Shown here: positions 25,120 to 33,855 of the stretch, piece by piece
Layout of the letters: every line of letters begins with the position of its first letter
Position numbering within the stretch: the stretch's first letter is position 1
Assembly (NCBI RefSeq): GCF_002749975.1
Contig: NZ_PEIG01000003.1
Location: forward strand, 434,001-498,000
Length of the DNA: 64,000 nt
Direction: 5' to 3'
Source of the DNA: Gloeocapsopsis sp. IPPAS B-1203
GTDB taxonomy: Bacteria > Cyanobacteriota > Cyanobacteriia > Cyanobacteriales > Chroococcidiopsidaceae
Notes under the pieces: model-generated
What the model was told of the DNA's origin: nothing
Database searches by the model: none
What the model saw: the letters and a program-made list of their open reading frames with translations, nothing else
Made by a program: the position numbers and the translations under genes

Positions 25120-28100
25120 ATGGCATTTATCCGAGGCACTGCTAATAATGAGACTTTAATAGGTACGCGATTTGCTGATACGATTTATGGTTTGGCAGGC
25201 AACGATCTGCTGCTGGGGTTGCCTGGTAATGACACTCTCTACGGTGGAAGAGGTAACGATACTCTCAATGGTGGGGCGGGAATTGATTCTCTAATTGGTG
25301 GTGTGGGAAATGATGTTTACATCATCAATAATCTAGGCGATATCGTTGTTGAAGCTGCCAATGCAGGAATAGATACTGTACGGTCTTCTGTAAGATACAC
25401 TCTTCCAAGTAACGTCGAAAATCTCACACTTGTTGGAAATCGAAATATCAGTGGTTCAGGCAATGGACTTGACAACCGAATCATTGGTAATAGTGGCAAC
25501 AACGCTCTCTTGGGCGGTGAGGGCAACGATACTCTCTTTGGCAGAGCAGGCAACGACACTCTGAACGGCGAAGGTGGTAGCGACATCCTTTTTGGTGGTG
25601 ACGGTGACGATACTCTGATTGCAAGTAATGTTTACATCCGCCGGAGTTTCTTTTTATACGACTTTCTCTTTTTTTATGGAGACGGAGATCCAGATATCTT
25701 AATTGGTGGTGATGGCAATGATACATACATCGTAGTTGAGTCAGGCGATCGCATTATTGAAGCTCCTAATGCAGGTATTGATACAGTTATTGCCTACAAT
25801 AGCTACTCCTTAGGAGATAACATAGAAAATCTCACGCTTGCTGAACAAGGAGATTTTAGTTCTGGTATTAGTGGCACAGGCAACCACTTAGACAACATCA
25901 TTATTGGCAATTCATCGAGTAACACCATACGAGGACAAGCTGGTAATGACTTTCTTGATGGTGGTGCAGGTGACGATCTTATTGCTGGTACAGATCGCGG
26001 TATTGGTGAAATAGACACGCTGACGGGTGGAAGTGGCAGCGATCGCTTTATTTTAGGCAGTGCCACAACTGTCTTTTACAATGATGGCAACCCGACAACT
26101 CCTGGTTTTGGCGATTATGCCTTGATTACAGACTTCAACTCTGATGAAGATACCATTCGACTCAACGGCAGACGTTCAGATTACTACTTAGCCACATCCC
26201 CCGAAGGCTTATCAACAGGCACAGCACTCTACTATAGGCAACAAGGTGCAACTGATGAACTAGTTGCCATTATCCAAAGCACTACAGCACTTAATATTAA
26301 CGAAGCTTACTTTAGCTTCAACAACAACGGCGCTAACTTGTCTTTGTTTGAACTCGACGGCAGTAATGGCTTTACTTTGCAAGGTGACTTCCGTTTTCCT
26401 TCTGGTCGCTCGGTAAGTAGTGCAGGAGATGTCAATGGTGACGGGTTTGACGACCTCATCATTGGTGGAGGTAGCAATATATTTACCGGATTGTCGCGTA
26501 GCTATGTAGTCTTTGGTCAAGCTTCTGAGTTTGATGCTAATGTCCAATTAGCAACTCTTGATGGCACCAACGGCTTTGTCATTGAGGGGATTGATAACTA
26601 TGACTTTTCTGGAGTTTTAGTAAGTAGTGCTGGTGATATCAATGGTGATGGTTTTGCTGATGTTCTGATTGGTACGAGTGGTTCCTCTCGTAGCGGCTTT
26701 GATAATTATGGTACTCGCATATATAACTCAGGAACACAAATATATGTGGTATTTGGTCAAGCTGCAGGATTTGATGCTCGTCTTGATTTAGCAACTCTCG
26801 ATGGTAGTAATGGTTTTGCGATCGAGGGGAAGAATGTTGATGCCATAGGCTCTATTTCCTTTCCGCTTTCAATAAGTAATGCAGGAGATGTCAACGGTGA
26901 TGGCTTTGATGACATCATTATCGGCACTTCTGATGCTAATCTTTATGGTCAAACATCTGCAGCAGAAAGCTATGTGATATTTGGCAAGGAGACAGGATTT
27001 GATGCTCGTCTTGATTTGGAAACACTTGATGGTAGTAATGGTTTTGTTCTGCAGGGAATTGATTTGAGTGGTTACTCTGCTGCTATTTCAGTAAGCAATA
27101 CGGGAGATGTCAATGGTGACGGGCTTGATGACATCATTATCGGTGCTTCTGGTAGGCAAGAAAGCTATGTGATATTTGGCAAAACCACAGGATTTGATAC
27201 CCGCGTTGATGTTGCAACTCTCGATGGCAGCAATGGCTTTGTCGTTGATGGAATTAATATTAGTAATGACTCTACTAACATTTCAGTAAGCAATGCCGGA
27301 GATGTCAACGGTGACGGGCTTGATGACATCATTGTTAACGCGCCTGGTGCGCAAGAAAGCTACGTAGTATTTGGTAAAACCACAGGATTCGATGCCCGTG
27401 TTGATGTCGCAACTCTCGATGGCAGCAATGGTTTTGTGATTGAGGGCAACAACTTTGCATTAAGTAACGCTGGAGATGTCAACAGTGATGGTTTTGATGA
27501 CTTGATCATCAGTGGTGCTTTTCCTAGCAGAGAAACCTATGTAGTATTTGGCACTTCAAACTTTGATGCTCGTGTTGATCTGACAACAATTGATGGCAGC
27601 AATGGCTTTATCATTAACAGCAACAATCTTGCCATAAGTAGCGCAGGAGATATCAACGGTGATGGCTATGATGACATAATTTTAGGCGCTCGTGGTGCTA
27701 GCCCTAATGGTCGTGTTGGTGCAGGAGAAAGCTACGTCATCTATGGTAGAGACTTCACACAAGGCGTGACTCGTCAAGGCACAGCAGGCAATGACCTACT
27801 CATTGGCACTAATGCCGATGACATTCTCATCGGTGGACTTGGCAATGATACTCTGCGTGGTGGCGGTGGTAGTAATGTTCTCTACGGTGGTGCTGGCGAT
27901 GATGTCCTCATCTATAGTCCTCAAAACCGCCGCATGGATGGTGGTAGTGGTACAGATACCTTAGCTGTTGATGGTAGTGGCGTCACACTTGATTTAACTG
28001 CAATCCCCAACAACCAAATTCGCGGCGTTGAGATTATTGACTTGACGGGTACAGGCGACAATACTTTGCAACTAACGCGCTTAGATTTACTCAATTTGTC

Positions 28101-28275
28101 TGATTCAACCAATCAATTGATTGTCAATGGTAACTCTGTCGACTCAATTATCTCGACTGGGCAAGGTTGGCTGTTTGATACGACAACAACTCTCGATGGC
28201 AACCAATACAATCGTTACACTTCTGGCGTTGCCACTTTGTTAGTTGATACAGATATCACCCGTACTCTTAGTTGA
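25120..28275 (+). CDS. giant RTX/FG-GAP calcium-binding protein, copy 2
   Basis: The 1051-aa paralogue has the same plan as its neighbours: RTX repeats at about 10-75 and 120-170, the ITDFNSDEDTIRLNGRRSDY block near 345, seven FG-GAP units (about 420-870), then a full C-terminal RTX block (GGLGNDTLRGGGGSNVLYGG) and a terminal domain ending DTDITRTLS. The third and fourth FG-GAP units are near copies of each other (GDVNGDGLDDIII with the same flanks), so blades have been gained or lost by internal duplication. There is no signal peptide; type I secretion is inferred from the family. It lies 532 bp behind copy 1 with its own copied leader and has an intrinsic terminator. Confidence 0.9.
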   Translation: MAFIRGTANNETLIGTRFADTIYGLAGNDLLLGLPGNDTLYGGRGNDTLNGGAGIDSLIGGVGNDVYIINNLGDIVVEAANAGIDTVRSSVRYTLPSNVENLTLVGNRNISGSGNGLDNRIIGNSGNNALLGGEGNDTLFGRAGNDTLNGEGGSDILFGGDGDDTLIASNVYIRRSFFLYDFLFFYGDGDPDILIGGDGNDTYIVVESGDRIIEAPNAGIDTVIAYNSYSLGDNIENLTLAEQGDFSSGISGTGNHLDNIIIGNSSSNTIRGQAGNDFLDGGAGDDLIAGTDRGIGEIDTLTGGSGSDRFILGSATTVFYNDGNPTTPGFGDYALITDFNSDEDTIRLNGRRSDYYLATSPEGLSTGTALYYRQQGATDELVAIIQSTTALNINEAYFSFNNNGANLSLFELDGSNGFTLQGDFRFPSGRSVSSAGDVNGDGFDDLIIGGGSNIFTGLSRSYVVFGQASEFDANVQLATLDGTNGFVIEGIDNYDFSGVLVSSAGDINGDGFADVLIGTSGSSRSGFDNYGTRIYNSGTQIYVVFGQAAGFDARLDLATLDGSNGFAIEGKNVDAIGSISFPLSISNAGDVNGDGFDDIIIGTSDANLYGQTSAAESYVIFGKETGFDARLDLETLDGSNGFVLQGIDLSGYSAAISVSNTGDVNGDGLDDIIIGASGRQESYVIFGKTTGFDTRVDVATLDGSNGFVVDGINISNDSTNISVSNAGDVNGDGLDDIIVNAPGAQESYVVFGKTTGFDARVDVATLDGSNGFVIEGNNFALSNAGDVNSDGFDDLIISGAFPSRETYVVFGTSNFDARVDLTTIDGSNGFIINSNNLAISSAGDINGDGYDDIILGARGASPNGRVGAGESYVIYGRDFTQGVTRQGTAGNDLLIGTNADDILIGGLGNDTLRGGGGSNVLYGGAGDDVLIYSPQNRRMDGGSGTDTLAVDGSGVTLDLTAIPNNQIRGVEIIDLTGTGDNTLQLTRLDLLNLSDSTNQLIVNGNSVDSIISTGQGWLFDTTTTLDGNQYNRYTSGVATLLVDTDITRTLS

Positions 28276-28310
28276 ATTTAAGCAACTGTACTCATTGATA
28301 GATAGTTTTT

Positions 28311-28340
28311 AAAGTCCCAACAAGTAGTGGGACTTTTTTA
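28311..28340 (+). terminator. intrinsic terminator behind RTX copy 2
   Basis: AAAGTCCCA (28311-28319) pairs perfectly with TGGGACTTT (28328-28336), followed by TTTTA. Confidence 0.85.
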
Positions 28341-28489
28341 GTGTACAAATAACACTACATTGTGACTTGAAACAATCAATTATTGCGATCGCTCTCACTA
28401 CTTACCATGCTATTAACCTATTAGAGTTTTCCTAGCACCAAACTTTACTAAAGCTTTATCTAACTGAACTTATTTCACTTTGGCTTTAC

Positions 28490-28689
28490 CGAAAATTTAT
28501 ATTTTGATGTAGCTTTCCACCTATTCTACATATTAGAAGAAAAGTTTATATTTTTCGACTAATTATCAAAACCTGAGCATTTAACTTGCATATTTCCTAA
28601 CAGAAAATGACCTGACTACATGACGTTTTCCTAAAACATAAGCAAGTTGTTTGTCTCTAATCTTATGCAAAAAAGCAGAAGGAACCATT
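28490..28689 (+). promoter_or_regulatory. leader of the third RTX gene (shared block, copy 3)
   Basis: CTTTACCGAAAATTTATATT starts at 28494, 196 bp before the ATG, then CCACCTATTCTACATATTAG and later CTTGCATATTTCCTAACAGA. AAGGA lies 8 bp before the ATG. Confidence 0.6.
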
Positions 28690-31600
28690 ATGGCAATCAT
28701 TCGAGGCACCCTCGGTAACGATAAGCTAGTAGGTACGCGATTTGCTGATACAATTTATGGCTTGGCAGGCAGCGATCTACTACTGGGGCTAGCGGGTAAT
28801 GACACACTCTACGGTGGTAGAGGCAATGATACTCTCAATGGTGGCGCGGGGATCGACTCCCTCATTGGTGGTGTAGGCAACGATGAATATATTGTTGATA
28901 ATGTCAGTGATAAAGTTGTTGAAGCTGCTAACGCAGGCAGAGACACTGTTAGCTCTACAGTAGGTTATACCCTTCCCAATAATGTCGAGAATCTCATCCT
29001 CACTGGAAAACGCAACATAAATGGCACGGGTAATGCACTTGCTAATGAAATAATTGGTAACGATGGCAACAATATCCTTGCTGGTGGTGCAGGAAATGAC
29101 CTCCTTTATGGTGATGCAGGAAACAATACTCTTTATGGAGGTACAGGAAACGATACCCTCAGTGGCGGTGCGGGAAACAACCTACGTTATGGTGGTAATG
29201 GCAATGATACTTACATTCTAGAGCAGCTAGGCGATCGCATTATTGAATTTGCCAACGAGGGTGTAGATACGGTTATTGTTTATCACACCTATACCTTGGG
29301 AGATAACTTAGAAAACCTCACCCTTGCCAATACACTGGTTGACATGAATGGCACAGGCAACAGCTTGAACAATGTAATCGTTGGTAATTCATCCAATAAT
29401 ATTCTACGCGGTAAGGCTGGGAATGACTCACTTCATAGTGGTGAGGGCGGAGATATCCTTATAGGTACAGAGCGCGGCATAGCAGAAAAAGATACACTAA
29501 CAGGTGGAAGTGGTAGAGACGTATTTGTTTTGGGCAATGCCACAACTGCCTTTTACGACGATGGCAACCCAACAACTCCAGGTTTTGGCGATTATGCCCT
29601 AATTACAGACTTTAATCCCAACGAAGATTTTATCCGGCTCAATGGTAAACGCTCAGATTACATCTTAGCCGCTTCGCCAATAGGCTTACCAACTGGCACG
29701 GCAATCTTTCGCCAGCAACAGGGTGCAACGAATGAATTGATTGCAATTGTTCAAAGTCTTCAAGCTTTAAATTTGAATGGCGACTATTTTTTAACAGATA
29801 GCAACAACCTGTTCTTATTTGAGCTTGATGGCAAAAATGGCTTTGTTCTTCAGGGAATTAATAGTGGAGATAGTGCTGGCGCTTCAGTAAGTAATGCAGG
29901 CGATATCAACGGTGATGGGTTAGATGACATTATCATTGGTGCTCCGAGTGCTAATCCCAATGGTCGCGTTAGTGCAGGAGAGAGCTATATTGTATTTGGC
30001 AAAGCCACGAGATCTGATAATTCTATCAATCTAGCAAATCTGAATGGCAAAAATGGGTTTGTTCTCCAAGGGATTAATAGATACAGCTATTCTGGTCGTT
30101 CAGTAAGTAATGCAGGCGATATCAACGGTGATGGGTTTGATGACATTATCATTGGTGCTCCGAGTGTAGGAGAGTTATATACTGGTGAGGCTAGTAGAGC
30201 AGGAGAAAGCTACATTGTATTTGGCACATCGAGATTCGATGCTCGTGTTGATTTAGCAAATCTGGATGCCAACAATGGCTTTGTTATTCAGGGAAGAGGT
30301 TCCTTTAGCAAATTTGGTTCCTCAGTAAATAATGCAGGCGATATCAATGGTGACGGGTTTGATGACCTCATTATTGGCGCTCCTGGTAGTTCTCCCAAGG
30401 GTGTCTATCCTCCCCCAGGAAAAAGTTACATTGTATTTGGCAAAGCTTCAGGATTTAATGCCCGCGTCGATATAGCAAATTTGTATGGCTACAGCAGCTT
30501 TGTTCTCCAAGGAATCAAGGACTCTGACTATTCTGGTCGTTCAGTAAGTAATGCAGGCGATATTAATGGCGATGGGTTAGATGACCTCATTATTAGCGCT
30601 CCTGGTGCAGGAGAAAGCTACATTGTATTTGGCAAAACCGCGAGAGCAAGTTTCGATTTAGCCTCTCTCGACGGCAACAACGGCTTTGTTCTTCAGGGCG
30701 GCTCTTCAGTCAACAATGCAGGCGATATCAACGGTGATGGGTTAGATGACCTTATTATTGGCGCTCCTAGTGCTAGTCCTAATGGTCGCTCTCATGCAGG
30801 AGAAAGCTATGTTGTATTTGGCACGTCGGGCTTTGATGCGCGTGTCGATTTAGCCTCTCTCGATGGCAACAATGGCTTTGTTCTTCAAGGAAGTAATGCT
30901 TATAACTCTGTTGGTAGCTCAGTAAGTAATGCAGGAGATGTCAATGGTGATGGGTTTGATGACATCCTGATTGGTGCTGCTGGTGCCAGAGGAAGCTATC
31001 TTGTATTTGGCAAAGCTTCAGGATTTGATGCACGTGTCGATTTAGCAACTCTCGATAGCAGCAATGGCTTCGTCTTTCGGGCAAATACAGATGGATATTC
31101 AAGTTTCTCAGTAAGTAGTGGAGGAGATATCAACGGTGATGGCTATGATGACATGATTTTAGGCGCTCCTAGTGCTAGTCCTGATGGTCGCTTTATTGCC
31201 GGAGAAAGCTACGTCATCTATGGAAGAGACTTCACAGGAAGCGTCACACGTCAAGGAACAGCAGGCAATGACTTACTCATTGGCACTAATGCAGATGACA
31301 TTCTCATCGGTGGACTTGGTAATGATACTCTGCGTGGTGGTGGTGGTAGGAATGTGCTCATTGGTGGTGCAGGCGATGACGTACTCACTTTTAGTGCTCA
31401 AAACCGCTGCATCGATGGTGGTAGTGGTACTGATACGTTAGCCATCAATGCCAGTGGACTTACTCTTGACTTAACCCTAATTCCTAATAACCGCATTAGT
31501 GGCATTGAGATTATTGACTTAACGGGTACAGGTAATAATGCTCTGCAACTGACGCGTTTAAAGTTACTCAATTTATCTGATTCAACCAATCAATTGATTG

Positions 31601-31752
31601 TTAAAGGTAACGCTGGCGACTCAATTATCTCGACAGGGCAAGGATGGCTTCTTGATACGACTGCAACACTTGACGGTAATTTATACAATCGTTACCTTTC
31701 CGGTGCTGCCACTTTGTTAGTTGATACAGATATCACCCGTACTCTTAGTTGA
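28690..31752 (+). CDS. giant RTX/FG-GAP calcium-binding protein, copy 3
   Basis: From the ATG at 28690 the product has 1020 aa and opens MAIIRGT like its paralogues; an upstream in-frame start at 28651 would add 13 unconserved residues and ignore the AAGGA site. The order is RTX repeats (about 10-75 and 120-175), the ITDFNPNEDFIRLNGKRSDY block, seven FG-GAP units of the consensus NAGDINGDGFDDIIIGAP (about 385-840), a C-terminal RTX block and the DTDITRTLS end. Its FG-GAP units are the most regular of the three. Secretion by a type I system and Ca2+-dependent folding outside the cell follow from the family; a role in adhesion, sheath or biofilm is inferred. Confidence 0.9.
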   Translation: MAIIRGTLGNDKLVGTRFADTIYGLAGSDLLLGLAGNDTLYGGRGNDTLNGGAGIDSLIGGVGNDEYIVDNVSDKVVEAANAGRDTVSSTVGYTLPNNVENLILTGKRNINGTGNALANEIIGNDGNNILAGGAGNDLLYGDAGNNTLYGGTGNDTLSGGAGNNLRYGGNGNDTYILEQLGDRIIEFANEGVDTVIVYHTYTLGDNLENLTLANTLVDMNGTGNSLNNVIVGNSSNNILRGKAGNDSLHSGEGGDILIGTERGIAEKDTLTGGSGRDVFVLGNATTAFYDDGNPTTPGFGDYALITDFNPNEDFIRLNGKRSDYILAASPIGLPTGTAIFRQQQGATNELIAIVQSLQALNLNGDYFLTDSNNLFLFELDGKNGFVLQGINSGDSAGASVSNAGDINGDGLDDIIIGAPSANPNGRVSAGESYIVFGKATRSDNSINLANLNGKNGFVLQGINRYSYSGRSVSNAGDINGDGFDDIIIGAPSVGELYTGEASRAGESYIVFGTSRFDARVDLANLDANNGFVIQGRGSFSKFGSSVNNAGDINGDGFDDLIIGAPGSSPKGVYPPPGKSYIVFGKASGFNARVDIANLYGYSSFVLQGIKDSDYSGRSVSNAGDINGDGLDDLIISAPGAGESYIVFGKTARASFDLASLDGNNGFVLQGGSSVNNAGDINGDGLDDLIIGAPSASPNGRSHAGESYVVFGTSGFDARVDLASLDGNNGFVLQGSNAYNSVGSSVSNAGDVNGDGFDDILIGAAGARGSYLVFGKASGFDARVDLATLDSSNGFVFRANTDGYSSFSVSSGGDINGDGYDDMILGAPSASPDGRFIAGESYVIYGRDFTGSVTRQGTAGNDLLIGTNADDILIGGLGNDTLRGGGGRNVLIGGAGDDVLTFSAQNRCIDGGSGTDTLAINASGLTLDLTLIPNNRISGIEIIDLTGTGNNALQLTRLKLLNLSDSTNQLIVKGNAGDSIISTGQGWLLDTTATLDGNLYNRYLSGAATLLVDTDITRTLS

Positions 31753-31789
31753 ATTTAAAACACCCACACTACCAATTACCAAATACCCT

Positions 31790-31840
31790 AAAAAAACTAT
31801 CCGCTCTCACAGGAGATCAAGGAGATCTAAGTGAGAGCGG
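31790..31840 (-). terminator. strong intrinsic terminator of the small minus-strand unit
   Basis: On the minus strand CCGCTCTCAC and GTGAGAGCGG form a perfect 10-bp stem (31831-31840 with 31801-31810) over a 20-base loop holding a GGAGATC direct repeat in complement, followed by ATAG and seven T (31796-31790). The T-tract side fixes its direction: it ends a transcript coming from the psbD side, not from the RTX gene. Confidence 0.8.
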
Positions 31841-31913
31841 TCTAGTTGGGTCTTCAGATTGGAACCAGACTGCCGGAAGGAACTCCGAAAATCAGCCTAG
31901 CTAATTGAGTCGT

Positions 31914-31938
31914 TTTAGTCTCTCAAATTAAGACTAAA
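31914..31938 (-). other. stem-loop in the 3' part of the small transcript
   Basis: TTTAGTCT and AGACTAAA pair perfectly over a nine-base loop. It lies 8 bases behind the stop of the tiny gene and about 75 bases before the terminator, so the transcript has a structured 3' UTR. Confidence 0.5.
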
Positions 31939-31946
31939 GCTAACTT

Positions 31947-32018
31947 TTAGAGAACAGCCCCGGCGCACAGCCGGCTTGCTCCAACCTGATGACCCACGCA
32001 TTTACTACTTTCTATCAT
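31947..32018 (-). CDS. tiny gene of 23 codons behind psbD
   Basis: The peptide begins MIESSKCVGHQVG and ends SRLCAGAVL, with two cysteines and one histidine (CVGH...LC). An almost ideal Shine-Dalgarno, AGGAGGTGAT, lies at optimal distance before the ATG at 32018; it pairs with the 16S rRNA tail over its whole length. A second in-frame ATG at 32024 overlaps that site and is less likely. The reading frame is flanked by a structured 3' UTR and a perfect terminator, so it looks like its own expression unit rather than a random frame. I have a feeling of conservation among cyanobacteria but cannot name it. Alternatives are a leader peptide or a dual-function RNA. Confidence 0.6.
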   Translation of the reverse strand: MIESSKCVGHQVGASRLCAGAVL

Positions 32019-32136
32019 GGGCATCACCTCCTTGTTGCCTAAGCGGACTAAATCTCTAAAGGGCAGAGTGTTTAGCTCTGGGTTTGTTCAACCTTATTCA
32101 AGATAACACATGATTTTCTAATTTTGACTACAAATA

Positions 32137-32166
32137 GAAAAATCCCTACCTTTTCAGGCAGGGACT
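32137..32166 (-). terminator. intrinsic terminator of psbD
   Basis: On the minus strand TCCCTGCC pairs with GGTAGGGA (one G-T pair) over a TGAAAA loop and is followed by TTTTT. Confidence 0.85.
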
Positions 32167-32187
32167 TCTAGACTATTTCAAGCCGCC

Positions 32188-33243
32188 TTACAAAGCATTA
32201 CCACGAGGCAATACTTCTTCAGGGAATTGGAAATGCTCGTGAGGCTGGTCTTGGGGAGCCATCCAAGCCCGAATACCTTCATTGAGCAGAATGTTTTTGG
32301 TGTAGAAAGTCTCGAACTCAGGGTCTTCCGCAGCACGTAACTCCTGAGAAACGAAGTCATACGCCCGCAAATTCAGTGCTAAACCAACAACACCTACCGC
32401 ACTCATCCACAAGCCTGTGACAGGCACAAACAACATGAAAAAGTGCAACCAACGCTTGTTGGAAAAAGCAATCCCAAAAATCTGCGACCAGAAACGGTTG
32501 GCTGTCACCATGCTGTAGGTTTCTTCCGCTTGTGTTGGGTTGAACGCACGGAAGGTGTTTGCTTTGTCGCCGTCTTCAAACAAGGTGTTTTCTACTGTCG
32601 CACCGTGAATTGCACACAGCAATGCGCCACCTAATACTCCGGCTACTCCCATCATGTGGAAGGGGTTGAGTGTCCAGTTGTGGAATCCTTGGAAAAATAG
32701 CAAAAAGCGGAAGATTGCTGCCACTCCAAAGCTGGGGGCAAAAAACCATCCTGATTGTCCCAAGGGGTACATCAAGAACACGCTGACAAATACTGCGATT
32801 GGTGCACTGAATGCTAGCGCGTTGTAGGGTCGTACTCCTACTAGTCGCGCAATCTCAAATTGCCGGAGCATGAATCCAATCAGCGCAAATGCGCCATGCA
32901 AGGCGACAAATGTCCACAATCCGCCCATTTGACACCACCGTGTGAAGTCCCACTGCGCTTCTGGCCCCCACAAGAACAGCAATGAGTGTCCCATGCTGTT
33001 TGCTGGTGTTGATACTGCTACTGTTAGGAAGTTGCATCCTTCTAAATATGATGATGCGATCCCGTGTGTGTACCAACTTGTCACGAATGTTGTTCCTGTT
33101 AGCCATCCCCCTAGTGCCATGTATGCACAGGGAAATAGCAATATTCCTGACCACCCGATGAATACGAAGCGATCTCTCTTTAACCAGTCGTCTACGACGT
33201 CAAACCATCCTCGACTCGCTGGTTGTCCTACTGCTATTGTCAT
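32188..33243 (-). CDS. psbD: photosystem II reaction-centre D2 protein
   Basis: D2 pairs with D1 to hold P680, the pheophytins, the plastoquinone QA and the non-heme iron. The 351-aa product runs from [19 protein letters not shown] to EVLPRGNAL and is conserved over its full length, including [16 protein letters not shown], which supplies His197 for chlorophyll, and the later iron-binding His in [12 protein letters not shown] and LHFFM regions. GGAG precedes the ATG. Notably psbC does not overlap or follow it, so this is the solitary psbD copy (psbDII type); many cyanobacteria have a second psbD in a psbDC operon elsewhere. Its own terminator and a tiny gene follow. Confidence 0.99.
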   Translation of the reverse strand: MTIAVGQPASRGWFDVVDDWLKRDRFVFIGWSGILLFPCAYMALGGWLTGTTFVTSWYTHGIASSYLEGCNFLTVAVSTPANSMGHSLLFLWGPEAQWDFTRWCQMGGLWTFVALHGAFALIGFMLRQFEIARLVGVRPYNALAFSAPIAVFVSVFLMYPLGQSGWFFAPSFGVAAIFRFLLFFQGFHNWTLNPFHMMGVAGVLGGALLCAIHGATVENTLFEDGDKANTFRAFNPTQAEETYSMVTANRFWSQIFGIAFSNKRWLHFFMLFVPVTGLWMSAVGVVGLALNLRAYDFVSQELRAAEDPEFETFYTKNILLNEGIRAWMAPQDQPHEHFQFPEEVLPRGNAL

Positions 33244-33568
33244 AGCAAAAACTCCAGATCTTATAATTTCATGCTAGAATCGTCTGCCTTTTCTGGTAAT
33301 TTTACAACTACCCAGAGCAGGATATGAGTTGATTTGTCAACTTAGTTTACGATTCTTTACTTATTCTAATCATAGTTTTACTATTAAATGCCGTTTTGTG
33401 ACAATATCCTTGACAGAATTTAATCTTTATTTAAGCTAAATGAGGCAAATCACAGACAAAATTATTTAGCATCTATCAATTGATATAAGTAAACATTGCC
33501 TATTGTGGCTCTCTAGGTAGTTAAAATGAGAATGAGATTTACAATTGCTAAGTACACAAATAGTTACA
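33244..33568. promoter_or_regulatory. divergent control region, psbD / UPF0367
   Basis: The region must hold the promoters of psbD (minus) and the UPF0367 gene (plus). On the psbD side TTGACA lies inside a small palindrome, AGTTGA-N4-TCAACT (33327-33342), about 85 bp before the ATG; no convincing -10 box stands at the usual distance. The palindrome is a candidate operator for light control, by inference only. Confidence 0.35.
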
Positions 33569-33835
33569 ATGTTTAACATTGATTTGACGCTCAAAAACAC
33601 GCCCTTTCCACTTTCTGTGCAACGCAAGGTTGCAGAAGACGCAGAAGCTGTCTATCAAAAGCTTTTGCAAGCAATGCAGTCTGGTAGTACTGAAATCGTA
33701 GAATTGACCTGCGAGAGCCAAACAGAGAAAAAAGTAGCTGTACGAGCTAGTGATATTTCTAGTGTCCAAATGTCTCAAAAAACAGGGACAGCGGCTGGCG
33801 GTAGACCGCCTGGCTTTTTTGCATTAGCAGAGTAA
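33569..33835 (+). CDS. UPF0367 family protein
   Basis: From the ATG at 33569 the 88-aa protein opens MFNIDLTLKNTPFPLSVQRK and ends GGRPPGFFALAE, matching the UPF0367 family that is almost confined to cyanobacteria and plastids. It is small and soluble; the function is unknown. The eight residues before this ATG in a longer frame (from a TTG at 33545) are not typical. It lies 20 bp before an ABC-transporter ATPase gene on the same strand, so the two are probably co-transcribed, though a terminator-like hairpin sits in its last codons. Confidence 0.92.
   Translation: MFNIDLTLKNTPFPLSVQRKVAEDAEAVYQKLLQAMQSGSTEIVELTCESQTEKKVAVRASDISSVQMSQKTGTAAGGRPPGFFALAE
33797..33820 (+). terminator. terminator-like hairpin inside the end of the UPF0367 gene
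   Basis: GGCGG-TAGA-CCGCC is followed after TGGC by six T. It lies wholly within the codons for GGRPPGFF. It may attenuate read-through to the ABC gene or be a by-product of the conserved peptide. Confidence 0.35.
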
Positions 33836-33855
33836 ACCTAACAGTTGGTGGTCAT

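Noticed and set aside
25317-26547. Several long antisense frames (minus strand) across the RTX genes
   Set aside because: They arise from the Gly/Asp-rich codon bias of the RTX genes, have low-complexity Ser/Leu/Pro-rich translations and no start signals.
31860-32100. Glutamine (downstream-peptide) or other known cyanobacterial riboswitch ahead of the tiny gene
   Set aside because: The conserved core letters I would expect for the glutamine aptamer are missing, and the structured part lies behind, not before, the reading frame.
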